A stretch of 64,000 nt of DNA, from assembly GCA_021496505.1 (NCBI GenBank), contig CP053031.1, positions 186,001-250,000 of the forward strand, in the 5' to 3' direction. The translations under genes were made by a program, and so were the position numbers. Position 1 is the first letter of the stretch. Each line of letters opens with the position of its first letter. Shown piece after piece: positions 44,873 to 54,209 of this stretch. Source of the DNA: Thermoleophilia bacterium SCSIO 60948. GTDB taxonomy: Bacteria > Actinomycetota > Thermoleophilia > Solirubrobacterales > 70-9. Below the pieces are notes generated by a model that was given only the letters and a program-made list of their open reading frames with translations, was not told the origin of the DNA and made no database searches.

Positions 44873-45348
44873 TTCTTTCGCCGGAAGAGGTCGTCGCTGA
44901 GCGACGCGACGCGGTCGAGGAAGAGCAGGCCGTCGAGGTGGTCGAGCTCGTGGAGGACACAGCGCGCCTCGAAGCCCTCCGACCAGAACTCACCACCGGC
45001 GTGCGCGACGCGGATCCGGGTCGCGCGGCGGACGTTCGCCGTCAGGTCGGGGATCGAGAGGCAGCCCTCACGCGCGAGCTCGGAGCCCTCGGCCTCGAGC
45101 ACCCGCGGGTTGGCGAGGACGACTAGGCCGTTGGAGCTCTCGGGCTCCTTGCGGTGCCCGGTCACGTCGACGATCGCGAGCCGCGCGCGCTCGCCGATCT
45201 GCGGGGCGGCGATGCCGACGCAGCCGGGGAACGAGCGCATCGTGTCGATCAGGTCCTCGGCCAGCGCGTCGACGCGGTCCGTCTGGACGGGCTCCATCAC
45301 CTCCTTGAGGATCGGATCCGGGTAGGTGAGGACCTCGCGGACCGCCAT
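44737..45348 (-). CDS. def: Peptide deformylase with C-terminal extension
   Basis: The 203-residue product removes the N-formyl group from new proteins. The three motifs are clear: GCVGIAAPQIG, EGCLSIP with metal ligand Cys96, and HELDHLDG with His133, Glu134 and His137. The catalytic core ends near residue 160. The remaining 44 residues are an acidic Ser/Ala/Gly-rich tail not seen in most deformylases, and it lies exactly antisense to the 3' part of the hypothetical gene on the other strand. Family is certain; the tail is probably unfolded. Confidence 0.9.
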   Translation of the reverse strand: MAVREVLTYPDPILKEVMEPVQTDRVDALAEDLIDTMRSFPGCVGIAAPQIGERARLAIVDVTGHRKEPESSNGLVVLANPRVLEAEGSELAREGCLSIPDLTANVRRATRIRVAHAGGEFWSEGFEARCVLHELDHLDGLLFLDRVASLSDDLFRRKNYAPAPERGAESPPSSNTASASKAGAESGSGSADPSSASASGSRG

Positions 45349-45363
45349 AGGTGCCCTGTCGGC

Positions 45364-45894
45364 CTAGAGCGCCTCGGAGTCGAGCTCGGACAGGCTCAAC
45401 TCGAGGCCCTGCTCACTCGCGACCGCGTCGAGCGCCGTCGCCAGCTCACCGGCGTCGAGTCCGCCGAGCTCGAGCTCGAGCAGCATCGCGTAGATCGGAT
45501 CGGCCTCGGGGCCGACGAGCCGGGTCTCGAGCCCGGTCACGTTGACGTCGTTCGCGGCGAGCGCCTCCGTGACGGCGCTGACGATCCCCGGGTGGTCGGC
45601 GCCGTAGACGCTCAGGACGTGCGTCGGCTCGGGACGCTCGGGCGCATCGTCGGATATCGGACTCGAGCCGATGTGCTCGAGGTCGAGGTCGAGCTTGACG
45701 CGCTCGAGGGCGCTTGCGAGGCCCTCTCGCGACGCGTCGGGAACCTCAGCGATCAGCATGACCGCGAAGTGTCCGCGCATGATCGCCATCCGCGAGTCGG
45801 CGAGGTTCGCGTCGAGCGCGAGCAGCTCGCGCGTCAGCGCGGCGACGATCCCCGGTCGGTCGCGTCCGATGGCCGTGACTGCGTGAAGCGGCAC
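45364..45894 (-). CDS. Double-ACT-domain protein (GcvR-like)
   Basis: The 176-residue protein has two ACT domains (HAVTAIGRDRPGIVAALTRELLAL... and HVLSVYGADHPGIVSAVTEALAANDVNVTGLETR...). This layout matches GcvR-type regulators and other amino-acid-sensing proteins. There is no DNA-binding domain, so it would act by binding a partner or an amino acid. It lies next to def in the same direction with a 15-nt gap. Its start is near that of the divergent membrane protein gene. Confidence 0.75.
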   Translation of the reverse strand: MPLHAVTAIGRDRPGIVAALTRELLALDANLADSRMAIMRGHFAVMLIAEVPDASREGLASALERVKLDLDLEHIGSSPISDDAPERPEPTHVLSVYGADHPGIVSAVTEALAANDVNVTGLETRLVGPEADPIYAMLLELELGGLDAGELATALDAVASEQGLELSLSELDSEAL

Positions 45895-45948
45895 GCGCCG
45901 TAAGATAGGCGCCCCTCGCCGTCCGTGCGACCGAGGGCCCCGACGCCT

Positions 45949-46860
45949 GTGCTGAGCCGAGAAGCCACCCTCGAACGCGAGCGCCGCTGGGCGCGCCTCG
46001 CCGCCATCTCGGCGATCCTCGTGCCGATCCTGTTCGTGCCGCAGCGCTTCCTGCTCGGCCAGTTCATCGGCCCGGTCGGCGGCCTCGAGACCGACGTCCT
46101 GCCCTACATCCAGGCGAACTCCTCCGAGCTCTTCCTGCTCCAGACCCTTCGCGGGTTGTCATTCGTCGCGATGATCGCGCCGCTGATGTACCTCTTCTAC
46201 GCGGCCCGCGCCCGTTCGGACCGCGTCTCGCCGGCGCTCGTCGCCTTCGTGTTCATCGGGCCGCTGCTGTTCGCGGTCCAGGCGATCCTGACCGCGGTGG
46301 CCCAGCAGGGTCTCGTCGACGACTTCGTCGCCGAGGTCTCGCGCGGCGGCGACGTCTACGGCCTGCTGCGCTCGCTTGGCACCGACTCGACCCTGTCGTC
46401 GACGGCGAGCACGATCCTGCTGCCCGCGATCCTCGGCCTCATGGTGGCGATGATCTACGTCCCGCTCCAGGCGATGCGGACCGGCCTGTTGACACGTTTC
46501 TCGGCGACCTTCGCGATGGCGCTTGCGGCGAGCATGCTCCTGCTGAGCGGCTTCTTCGGCGTCCCGCTCGACATCCCGATCCTGTTCATGTCGTTCTGGT
46601 TCCTGTTCGTCGGCCTCTTGATCCTCGGTGTCGGCCCGCGCCGTCCGCCGGCCTGGGACGCCGGCGTCGCGATGCCGTGGCCGAAGCCCGGCGAGGAGGC
46701 GCGACCCGTCGAGCAGCCGGCCCGGCCGGAGGAGTTCGGCGGCTCGAGGGACGAGGGCGAGGGCGAGGGCGAGTTCGGCCGCACCGAGCCTGCGGTGAAC
46801 CCGAACGCCGCGCGCCGCGAGCGCGCGAAGCGGAAGCGCCGAAAGCAGCGCCGGGGGTAG
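45949..46860 (+). CDS. Multi-pass membrane protein, function unknown
   Basis: The 303-residue protein has about six membrane segments in its first 230 residues (AILVPILFVPQRFLL, LRGLSFVAMIAPLMYLFY, FVFIGPLLFAVQAILTAV, STASTILLPAILGLMVAMIYVPL, SATFAMALAASMLLLSGF, PILFMSFWFLFVGLLILG). A charged, basic cytoplasmic tail follows, ending in KRKRRKQRRG. I recognise no family. GTG behind GAGGG is chosen; a GTG 24 nt upstream is the alternative. A TAAGAT hexamer just upstream may be its promoter. Confidence 0.65.
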   Translation: MLSREATLERERRWARLAAISAILVPILFVPQRFLLGQFIGPVGGLETDVLPYIQANSSELFLLQTLRGLSFVAMIAPLMYLFYAARARSDRVSPALVAFVFIGPLLFAVQAILTAVAQQGLVDDFVAEVSRGGDVYGLLRSLGTDSTLSSTASTILLPAILGLMVAMIYVPLQAMRTGLLTRFSATFAMALAASMLLLSGFFGVPLDIPILFMSFWFLFVGLLILGVGPRRPPAWDAGVAMPWPKPGEEARPVEQPARPEEFGGSRDEGEGEGEFGRTEPAVNPNAARRERAKRKRRKQRRG

Positions 46861-46910
46861 ACGAAGCCGACCTCCCGGCGTGGGTCGGCCAAGGTCCTAG
46901 TCTCGACTAG

Positions 46911-47828
46911 GTGAAGTTCCGCGTCGCGCTCCTCAGCCTGCTCGTCACCGTGCTCGCCCCGCCCATCGCTTCCGCTTCGGTAGTCGATAAACGGACGGCG
47001 GGGAGCCCGGAGACCGTCTCCAACTACTGGACGAAGGCGCGGATGAAGGCGGCGATACCGGTTGGGAGCGCTGGCGCCACACCGGATCTCACCCCGCTCG
47101 CGGCCCAACAGACGCGAGGCAGCGGGGTCCGTGCCGAGCAGGTCGCCGACCCCTCCGCAGACGAAGTGCGGATGCACGGCAGGGCCTTCTTCAAGATGGA
47201 TGGCTTCAACTTCGTCTGCTCGGCGACAGTCATCGACTCGGCGACCGGCTCGGTCGTTTGGACAGCCGGACATTGCGTCGAGGAGGGACGGCGCGGCGGC
47301 TTCGCGCGTCGTTGGGCCTTTGTTCCCGCCTACGAGAACGGAGACGCCCCGTTCGGCGTATGGAGCGCGCGCAAGCTGGCGACTACGCCCCAGTTCGGAC
47401 GCCGCGGAGACCTCAGCTACGACCTAGGCGCAGCCAAGGTGCGAAAGCGCGGCGGGAAATCAATCTCGTCGGTGGTCGGCGAGCGCGACCTCGCGTTCGG
47501 CAAGGCGCCCAGGCAGATTCAAAGCTTCGGCTATCCGGCTGAGCCGAATCGGGCTACGGGTCAGCAGTTCAACGGCGAGCGTGAGTACAGCTGTTCGTCG
47601 TCACTTCGCAAACGCGTCCGCGCCGGCAATGGTCCGAAAGTGATGCGAATCGGCTGCGACATGACGGCTGGCGCGAGTGGCGGGGGCTGGCTTGCGCCGA
47701 ACGGCGATGTGATCGGAGTTCTCAGCTTTGCGCGAACCACGTCGCGCGAGAACTGGGACAACCGCGACAACAACTCGCCGTTCCTCGGCAGCGCGGCGCG
47801 CAAGCTCTATCGCTCGATCGCTCGCTGA
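46911..47828 (+). CDS. Secreted trypsin-like serine protease
   Basis: The 305-residue product has a signal peptide (residues 1-22, cleavage near ASASVV), a propeptide-like linker of about 70 residues, and a chymotrypsin-fold domain with His121 (TAGHC), Asp171 (SYDLGAAKV) and Ser256 (GASGGGW). Two cysteine pairs are likely. It starts with GTG after only a few bases of clear leader. Codon use is less GC-biased than in the neighbours (visible A/T-ending codons), which suggests recent acquisition or weak selection. The substrate is unknown. Confidence 0.75.
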   Translation: MKFRVALLSLLVTVLAPPIASASVVDKRTAGSPETVSNYWTKARMKAAIPVGSAGATPDLTPLAAQQTRGSGVRAEQVADPSADEVRMHGRAFFKMDGFNFVCSATVIDSATGSVVWTAGHCVEEGRRGGFARRWAFVPAYENGDAPFGVWSARKLATTPQFGRRGDLSYDLGAAKVRKRGGKSISSVVGERDLAFGKAPRQIQSFGYPAEPNRATGQQFNGEREYSCSSSLRKRVRAGNGPKVMRIGCDMTAGASGGGWLAPNGDVIGVLSFARTTSRENWDNRDNNSPFLGSAARKLYRSIAR

Positions 47829-47842
47829 GTACGGTTAGCCGG

Positions 47843-49429
47843 TCATCTAGCCGAGCGCTTGCGCTCGGTCCTGATCTCGCCGAGCAGCCGCTCGAGGCGC
47901 GGGTCGACCGAGTGGTCGACGTGGGTCATCGCCGCGGCGATCGCGGGGTGGACGGCACCGATCTCGCGGTGCATCTCCTGCGCGACGGCGCGGTAGCCCG
48001 GGTGGCCCTCGCGACCTGAGCGCAACTCGCAGACGTGCATCGCCTCACGCGCGTTGAGGTCGAGCCAGTAGCGGATCCTGTAGCCGAGGCAGAGCGCGTA
48101 GGGCGCCTGATCGGCGAGGCCGGCCTCGCGCAGACGTTCGTACTCGGCCCGCGAGATCTCGAGCGCGCGCTCGTACTCCTCGCCCGCTCCGGCCTCGCGG
48201 ACCTCCTCCGGCACGCCGGCACCCAGGTCCGGCGTCAGCGCCTGCCACTGGCAGGTCAGGAGTCGGTGGCGCTGGAGGTCGCGGAAGCCGCCGTAGTCGG
48301 AGACGATCTCGAACCGGTAGCGAACGGCCTCCCAGCCGCGACCGGGGCGGTGGCGCCGGTTCGCGCGCTCGCCGACGAGCTCGGCTATCAGCGCCGCGCG
48401 CTCGTCCGCCGGCAGCGCGTCGACCCGAGCGCGGACCTCGGACTCCGACAACGACGAGCTCTCGACGAGGCTCGACGTCAGCAGCGCCGACTCGTCGCCG
48501 TCCACGTGGATCAGCCGGACCGACGGGCGCGCCGCCTCGTCGCGGCGGTCGAGTCCGAGCCGCGAGACGAGCGAGCCGGCGCGCTCACGGCGCTCGCCGA
48601 GGAACCCGATCCACTCGCCGCCGCGCTCCGGCCGCCGGACACGCGAGACGAAGCTCGGGATGACCGTCTCGAGCTCACCGAGCAGCAGCTCGCCGTAGTT
48701 GCGCGCTTCTGGCAGCGGCGAGGCCATGAGGCGCATGACTAGGCCCTCGAGCGCCTGCCCGGATCCATAGATGCCGACGTGGCTGAGCGTCGCGGCGGGA
48801 AGCAGGCCGCGCAGCAAGTCGAGTGCTTTGGCGCGGATGGATCCCTGCCACGCGCGCTCTGGCTCGTCGCCACGCGGCCAGCGCTCGCCCGCCCACGCGG
48901 TCACGCGCTCGAGCGCACCGGAGTAGATCCGGAAGAGCTCGTCCATCGCCGCCTCGTACTCGGGCCCGAGCTCGGCGTCGCGGTAGTAGCGAAAGCCGGC
49001 GCCGGGCTCGTCGGACATCGGCCGGTCGTAGGCGATGTAGCGCGTCGACTGCTCGAGGTAGGCGGCGAGCCGGCCGCGCTGGAGGATCTTCGTCAGCAGA
49101 TTCGAGGCCCACTCGCAGGCGACGTGGGCGCCGCCGACCTGGGCGATCGAGTCGTCGCCGTAGCCGACGAAGACGCGTTCGTAGAGGCCGGCGGCCCGCT
49201 GGCCCTCGTGGCCGTCGAGCGCGCCGAGCGCGATCGGCATCTCGCCTGCGAACTCGTCGAGGTAGAGCCGGCGCAGGGTTCCGGGGTAGCGCGAGTAGCG
49301 GGCGAACATCGCGCCCTTGACCGTCTCGGGCAGGTTCGTGATCGCGAACACCGGCCGGTCGAGGTTCGAGAAGTGAGGCTCGAGCAGCGCTCGCTCATCC
49401 TTCGTGAAGCTCTCGACCGGGTAGCGCAT
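47843..49429 (-). CDS. Tandem-domain ThyX-like protein (FAD-dependent thymidylate synthase superfamily)
   Basis: The 528-residue protein contains two ThyX-like halves. The first (about residues 25-270) has RGRLAAYLEQSTRY at 118-131 and ends with a NYGELL-type segment. The second (about 300-528) has RHRLLTCQWQA at 387-397 and NAREAMHVCELRSGREGHPGYRAVAQEM. The ThyX signature RHRx7S is split: half one keeps Ser128 but has RGR; half two keeps RHR but has Ala397. Such double proteins occur in some bacteria. Whether it makes dTMP is uncertain. Confidence 0.7.
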   Translation of the reverse strand: MRYPVESFTKDERALLEPHFSNLDRPVFAITNLPETVKGAMFARYSRYPGTLRRLYLDEFAGEMPIALGALDGHEGQRAAGLYERVFVGYGDDSIAQVGGAHVACEWASNLLTKILQRGRLAAYLEQSTRYIAYDRPMSDEPGAGFRYYRDAELGPEYEAAMDELFRIYSGALERVTAWAGERWPRGDEPERAWQGSIRAKALDLLRGLLPAATLSHVGIYGSGQALEGLVMRLMASPLPEARNYGELLLGELETVIPSFVSRVRRPERGGEWIGFLGERRERAGSLVSRLGLDRRDEAARPSVRLIHVDGDESALLTSSLVESSSLSESEVRARVDALPADERAALIAELVGERANRRHRPGRGWEAVRYRFEIVSDYGGFRDLQRHRLLTCQWQALTPDLGAGVPEEVREAGAGEEYERALEISRAEYERLREAGLADQAPYALCLGYRIRYWLDLNAREAMHVCELRSGREGHPGYRAVAQEMHREIGAVHPAIAAAMTHVDHSVDPRLERLLGEIRTERKRSAR

Positions 49430-49499
49430 CGGGCTGGTCAGCCTAGGTGCGCGGGCGGCGGGAGGGGGGGGCGGAGCCGGCGGCCGCCGAAGGTCGCTC

Positions 49500-50483
49500 T
49501 CAGACGACCGGCGCCGGCGGTTCCTCGCCGTCGAGCACGGCGACGACGTTGCGGGCGACGAGCCGCGCCATCTCGTCTCGCGCCGTCCGCGTCGCCGACC
49601 CGACGTGGGGCAGCAGGACGCAGCGCGGCGCCTCGAGCAGCTCGGTCGGCACCTCGGGCTCGTTCGGGTAGACGTCGAGCCCGGCCGCTCCGAGACGCCT
49701 GTCCTCGAGCGCCGAGGCGAGCTCGGCCGCGTCGACGAGCGTCCCGCGCGAGGTGTTGACGAGGACGCCGCGCTCGCCGATCGCGTCGAGCTCGTCGCGT
49801 CCGATCATGTCGCGCGTCTCCTCGCCGCCGGGGGCGTGGAGGCTGACGAAGTCGCTACGGGTGAGCAGGTCGTCGAGCTCGGTTTGCTCGGCACCGAGCT
49901 CGCTCTCGGCGTCCGGCTTCGGCGAGCGTGACGTGTAGAGGATGCGGCCGGCCGCGGGGCGGATCAGCTCGGCGTAGCGGCGGCCGATCCGGCCGAGCCC
50001 GACGACGCCGAAGGTCGCGCCGGAGAGCTCGAGTCCGACGTAGCCCTCCGGCTCCCAGCCCGTCCAGCGACCCTCGCGAAGGTCGGTCTCGGCGTGGTGG
50101 AACAGGCGCGCGGCGGCGTAGGTGAGACCGACCGCGAGCTCGGCGGTCGCGTCGGTCAGGACGTCGGGGGTGTTCGTGACGCGGATCCCGCGGCGCTCGC
50201 ACCCGGCGACGTCGATGTTGTCGTAGCCCACCGCGAAGTTCGAGACGACGCGCAGCCCGTCGCCCGCCGCGTCGAGGAGCTCGGCGTCGACCTTCTCGCC
50301 GACGTCGCCGACGATCGCGTCGGCGCCCGCGACGAGCTCGGTCAGCTCCTCGCGGGTGATCCCTACGTGACCGGAGCGAACCTCGCAGCGTTCCTCGAGG
50401 AGCTCCACGCCGGCCTCGGGGAGCGCCCGCATGATCGCGACGAGCGGCCGGCCGCCGTCAGTCCCTGCCTCTGCCATGTCCAT
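49500..50483 (-). CDS. D-isomer-specific 2-hydroxyacid dehydrogenase
   Basis: The 327-residue protein is a member of the glycerate/hydroxypyruvate reductase group. It has the NAD loop GLGRIGRRYAE in FGVVGLGRIG, the substrate-side VSNFAVGYDNID and the catalytic Arg, Glu and His segments (NTSRGTLVDAAEL, AGLDVYPNEPEVPTELLEAPRCVLLPHVGSAT). The exact 2-oxo acid is unknown; glyoxylate or hydroxypyruvate are most common. ATG of MDMAEAG or the one two codons later may be the start. Confidence 0.85.
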   Translation of the reverse strand: MDMAEAGTDGGRPLVAIMRALPEAGVELLEERCEVRSGHVGITREELTELVAGADAIVGDVGEKVDAELLDAAGDGLRVVSNFAVGYDNIDVAGCERRGIRVTNTPDVLTDATAELAVGLTYAAARLFHHAETDLREGRWTGWEPEGYVGLELSGATFGVVGLGRIGRRYAELIRPAAGRILYTSRSPKPDAESELGAEQTELDDLLTRSDFVSLHAPGGEETRDMIGRDELDAIGERGVLVNTSRGTLVDAAELASALEDRRLGAAGLDVYPNEPEVPTELLEAPRCVLLPHVGSATRTARDEMARLVARNVVAVLDGEEPPAPVV

Positions 50484-50584
50484 GGCGCTACCCGGTGCGC
50501 TTGGCCGGATCACAGGACGTGTGCAAAGCTTGGGGCAGGGTGGAGGTCAAGGGCCGTCAACAGGTTCAGAGCCTGGAGGAAGGC

Positions 50585-50977
50585 ATGGATGTCGACGAGT
50601 CGTCGGCCAACGACGCGCGCGCCGACTACGCGTCGACCCTCGTGGGTGTCGGGATCGTCTACTTCCTCTTCGGTGCCTGGCTGATGATCTCGCCGTTCTT
50701 CATCGACTACGGCGATACGGGGCTCGACCTCAACCCGGTGATCAGCGGCGCCGTGCTCGCCGCGATCGGGCTGATCCGCCTGACCGGCTCCTACGCCTCG
50801 CAGGTTCTCTCGCTGCTCGGTGCGCTCGTCGGTCTGTGGATCATCATCTCCGGCTTCGTGATCTCCGAGACCGTCGTCGGCACCTGGAACCTCGGCGTGA
50901 CCGGGGCGATCGCCGTCGTGCTCACGTTCGTCGCCGAGGCGGCGACGATCGAGGCGCCGAGGCGCTCGCGCGGCTGA
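50585..50977 (+). CDS. SPW-repeat-type membrane protein
   Basis: The 130-residue protein has four hydrophobic segments and the pattern of SPW-repeat proteins (YFLFGAWLMISPFFIDYGD, then LWIIISGFVI and TWNLGVTGAIAVVLTFVAE). Role unknown. It is followed after 13 nt by the sensor kinase gene in the same direction, so they may be transcribed together. ATG of MDVDESSAND is chosen because the longer frame has no likely leader. Confidence 0.65.
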   Translation: MDVDESSANDARADYASTLVGVGIVYFLFGAWLMISPFFIDYGDTGLDLNPVISGAVLAAIGLIRLTGSYASQVLSLLGALVGLWIIISGFVISETVVGTWNLGVTGAIAVVLTFVAEAATIEAPRRSRG

Positions 50978-50990
50978 ACACCGCGGCGGG

Positions 50991-52613
50991 ATGACGGACG
51001 CCGACCGGGCGCAAGAGCGGCCTGGCGCCGAGCTGATCCCCGCCCTCGGCGACCGCGCGGCTCTCGTCCTCCGGGCACCGGCGAGTCTCGTCGGCGGCCT
51101 CGACACCGACGCCGTCCTCCAGGCGCTGCTGGCCGATGCGCGCGATGCGACCGGCGCCGAGTCGGCCGCGGTGGCGATCGACTCCGAGTCCGGCGACGGC
51201 ATCGAGCGACTCGTCTTCTCGGGTCCGCAGGGCAGCTCGCGCTCGCGCACCTGGCGGCCGGGCGACCCCACCGCGGATGGGGGTGGCGCCCCGGGCCCCG
51301 CTCCGCTCGAGTTCGAGCTCAAGAGTCGCGGCGAGCGCCTCGGCACGCTGTTTCTGTTCCAGCCGTCCGAGGGGCTCGAGGCGGCCGGGCTTCACGCTGC
51401 CGAGCTCTTCGCGCCGCTCGCCTCGATCGCCGTCGCCGAGCACCGGCTTCGCGAGCGCCTGCGCCGCGGCGCCGGGGAGTCCGAGCGCGCGTCGCGGGCG
51501 CTCGAGGCATCGACTTCGATGGCGCGCGCGGTCGGCGGTGTCACCGAGCTCGACCGTGTCCTCGGGACGATCGCGCGCCGCGCACGCGCGCTCGTCGAGG
51601 CGAGGACGGTGCTCGTCCTGCTCGGAGAGCATTCCGAGCTCGAGATCGTCGTCGCGACGGGTGAGTTCGAGCGCTCGGCGCTCGGCTCGCGGCTCGAGCT
51701 CGGCGGCGGCTGGGGCCGGGTGCTGCGAAGCGAGGGCGCCGAGCGGATCGGGCCGGGCGAGCCAGAGGCGGAGCTGTCGGCCCGCGAGCTCGGGGTCGAC
51801 GCACGCGCGGCGCTGATCGCGCCGCTTCGATTCCGCGGCAGACGGCTCGGGGTGATCGCGGCGTTCGACCGGCTCGAGGACGGGCCCGAGTTCGACCCCG
51901 ACGACGCCGGGCTGATGGTCTCGTTCGCGACGAGCGCGGCGACCGCGGTCGCCACGGCGCAGTCGGTCGCCGCCGATCGGCTGCGAAACAGCATCGAGTC
52001 CTCGGAGCGCGAGCGCGGTCGCTGGGCACGCGAGCTCCACGACGAGACGCTCCAGGGCCTCGGCGCCCTGCGCCTGCTGCTCTCCGCGGCGCTCGGCCGC
52101 GACGAGGCGCAGCTTCGATCGCGCGTCTCCTCCGCCGTCGAGCAGCTCGAGACGGAGATCGCCAACCTCCGCGGCCTGATCGCCGAGCTGCGGCCGGGCG
52201 CGCTCGACCAGCTCGGGCTGGCCGACGCGATCGAGGGCCTCGCCGACCACCACCGCGAGACGACCGGCATCGACGTCGAGGCCACGGTCGGCACCTGCCG
52301 GGACATGGAGCTCGATCCCGAGCTCGAGAGCGGTGTCTACCGGGTCGTCCAGGAGGCGCTGACCAACGTCGCCAAGCACGCGCGAGCCTCCCACGTGAGC
52401 GTCGCCGTCGAGTGCGACGGTCAGGCGCTGCGGCTCGAGGTCGCCGACGACGGAGCCGGCTTCGACACGGGCGATCCGAACGCCGGCTTCGGGCTGCTCG
52501 GGATGCGCGAGCGGGTCGAGCTCGCGGGGGGCAGCCTCGAGCTCGAGTCGGCGCCCGGGGTCGGGACGCGCCTGGCCGCCGAGCTGCCGCTCGCGACACC
52601 GGCGCGGCGCTAG
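50991..52613 (+). CDS. Sensor histidine kinase, NarX/HisKA_3 type with GAF-like domain
   Basis: The 540-residue kinase lacks membrane segments. It has one or two GAF-like sensing regions (about residues 15-320). A HisKA_3 dimerisation box has the phospho-acceptor His in RWARELHDETLQGLGALRLLL, and an ATPase domain follows (EALTNVAKHARASHVSVAV, GAGFDTGDPNAGFGLLGMRERVELAGG). It is a cytoplasmic sensor for a small ligand or redox signal. It faces a NarL-type regulator on the other strand, with a 4-nt overlap, and the two form a natural pair. Confidence 0.85.
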   Translation: MTDADRAQERPGAELIPALGDRAALVLRAPASLVGGLDTDAVLQALLADARDATGAESAAVAIDSESGDGIERLVFSGPQGSSRSRTWRPGDPTADGGGAPGPAPLEFELKSRGERLGTLFLFQPSEGLEAAGLHAAELFAPLASIAVAEHRLRERLRRGAGESERASRALEASTSMARAVGGVTELDRVLGTIARRARALVEARTVLVLLGEHSELEIVVATGEFERSALGSRLELGGGWGRVLRSEGAERIGPGEPEAELSARELGVDARAALIAPLRFRGRRLGVIAAFDRLEDGPEFDPDDAGLMVSFATSAATAVATAQSVAADRLRNSIESSERERGRWARELHDETLQGLGALRLLLSAALGRDEAQLRSRVSSAVEQLETEIANLRGLIAELRPGALDQLGLADAIEGLADHHRETTGIDVEATVGTCRDMELDPELESGVYRVVQEALTNVAKHARASHVSVAVECDGQALRLEVADDGAGFDTGDPNAGFGLLGMRERVELAGGSLELESAPGVGTRLAAELPLATPARR

Positions 52614-53290
52614 GCCTCCGAGCCCTCCTCGTCGCGGACGAGCCCGTTGCGAAGCGCGTAGCGGACGAGCTCGGAGCGCTTCGACATTCCGAGCTTCCGC
52701 TGCAGGTGCGAGCGGTGGGACTCGACGGTCCTGACGCTGAGGAAGAGCTCGGCCGCGATCTCGCCGTTCGTGTAGCCGAGCGCCACGAGCCTGAGGATCT
52801 CCGTCTCGCGGTCCGACAGCGCGTGGCGTGGCTGGCCCTGCTCGGCCGCGAGCCTTGCGCCGAGCTCGGGCTGGAGGTAGGTGCGGCTCTCGGCGGCGAG
52901 GCGCACGGCCTTGACGAGCTCCGAGTCGGCGGCCTCCTTGAGGATGTAGCCCTGGACCCCGGCCTGCATCGCCTCGCGCGCGAACGCCGTCTCGGCCTGC
53001 ATCGTGAGGATCACGACCTTCGTATCGGGCGAAGCCTCGGAGATCCGGTCGACCGAGCGGATCGAGGGGCCACCCGGCATGTTGAGGTCGAGCACGAGGA
53101 CGTCTGGCCGGTGGCCGCGCACGTAGCGGATCGTCGACTCGACGTCGCCCGCCTCGGCGAGGACCTCCATGTCCTGCTCGGCGTCGAGCAGCATGCGGAG
53201 CGCGCTGCGCACGACGGCGTGGTCGTCGGCGAGGACGAGCGTGATCGGGCTCGCCGCGTTCTCGGCGCCGGCTTCTTCGCTCGCGGCCAT
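52610..53290 (-). CDS. NarL/LuxR-family response regulator
   Basis: The 226-residue protein has a receiver domain (LADDHAVVRSALRMLL, phospho-acceptor Asp in VLVLDLNMPGG, and the conserved Lys in ILKEAADSELV). A LuxR-type helix-turn-helix follows (LSDRETEILRLVALGYTNGEIAAELFLSVRTVESHRSHLQRKLG). It is convergent with, and overlaps, the sensor kinase gene, its probable partner. The target genes cannot be inferred. ATG is the start. Confidence 0.88.
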   Translation of the reverse strand: MAASEEAGAENAASPITLVLADDHAVVRSALRMLLDAEQDMEVLAEAGDVESTIRYVRGHRPDVLVLDLNMPGGPSIRSVDRISEASPDTKVVILTMQAETAFAREAMQAGVQGYILKEAADSELVKAVRLAAESRTYLQPELGARLAAEQGQPRHALSDRETEILRLVALGYTNGEIAAELFLSVRTVESHRSHLQRKLGMSKRSELVRYALRNGLVRDEEGSEA

Positions 53291-53299
53291 CCGCGGACC

Positions 53300-54103
53300 C
53301 TACCCCTGTCGAGGCCTGACGAGCAGCGCCTGCGATGCGCCGCCCAGCAGACCGCGCTCGTCGAACAGCCGCGTCTCGCTCGTCCCGATGCCGTCGCCGG
53401 AGATCTCGGTCTCGGCGTCCATGCCGACCCACTCGCCGACGGGCTCGCGAGCGAGGTGGATGGCGACGTCGACGTTGATGAACAGCCACCGCTGCCAGTC
53501 GAGCGCCGAGCCGATGCCGCTCCCCGAGTCGGCGACGACCAGCACGCGCTCGAGCGGTGAGAGCGGCTGGCCCTCGAGGATCGGTCGCGGGCAGCGCGTC
53601 CAGGCGAGCGCCGGCCCGGGGTCGAGGAAGTAGCCCGAGGCGAACCGGAACTCGAGCGAGCGGTCGTAGCCCTGTCCGCCGGTCTGGAAGAACGGGTCGG
53701 CCGGCTCGACGTCCTGAGGCGCGGGGATCTCGGGGCCGGCGGGGATCGTCTCGGCCTCGGGCGCGAGCTCCGACGTCGCGATCCGCCAGCCGCGAGCGAG
53801 CATCACCGGGACGCCGTCGGCCGTCATCTCGGCCTCGAGCAGCTCGACGTTCCGACCGCCCCGGACCGTTCGCGTCGCGACCTCGAGCGGCGCCAGCGGC
53901 ACCGGCCTGAGGATCTCGAGCACGGTTCGGGCGAGCCGCCGCGCAGTATCGCCGGGCGTGCGCTCGTGGCGCTCGAGGATGCCGCCGAGGAGCGCGGACG
54001 GCGGACCCGCGTGCTGGGCGCCGGGATCCCACGGGCCGCGGGTGAGCTCGGACGGGATGTAGAGCCCGTCGGCGTCGCGCGCGAAATACGGCTGCTCGGA
54101 CAC
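53300..54103 (-). CDS. Acyl-CoA thioesterase-like protein (double hotdog)
   Basis: The 267-residue protein matches the TesB-like acyl-CoA thioesterase family. The pattern is [31 protein letters not shown] in the first hotdog domain and [46 protein letters not shown] in the second. It would hydrolyse acyl-CoA esters; some members are carriers without activity. GTG in VSEQPYF is chosen, because the longer frame runs into the divergent msrB region with low-quality sequence. Confidence 0.75.
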   Translation of the reverse strand: MSEQPYFARDADGLYIPSELTRGPWDPGAQHAGPPSALLGGILERHERTPGDTARRLARTVLEILRPVPLAPLEVATRTVRGGRNVELLEAEMTADGVPVMLARGWRIATSELAPEAETIPAGPEIPAPQDVEPADPFFQTGGQGYDRSLEFRFASGYFLDPGPALAWTRCPRPILEGQPLSPLERVLVVADSGSGIGSALDWQRWLFINVDVAIHLAREPVGEWVGMDAETEISGDGIGTSETRLFDERGLLGGASQALLVRPRQG

Positions 54104-54209
54104 GGCGGCGGATCCTAGGCTTGGAGGTGTCACCAGGGCGTCGTCCCGAGCCCCGGCGGGTAGTTCCATTGTGGACGACGTAACGCGACGAAAGGCGCTT
54201 GACGAAACC

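Noticed and set aside
50922-54032. A 1036-codon open frame on the minus strand
   Set aside because: It runs antisense or out of frame across the sensor kinase, the response regulator and the thioesterase genes, is rich in Arg/Ala/Pro, and has no domain. It is a by-product of high GC.
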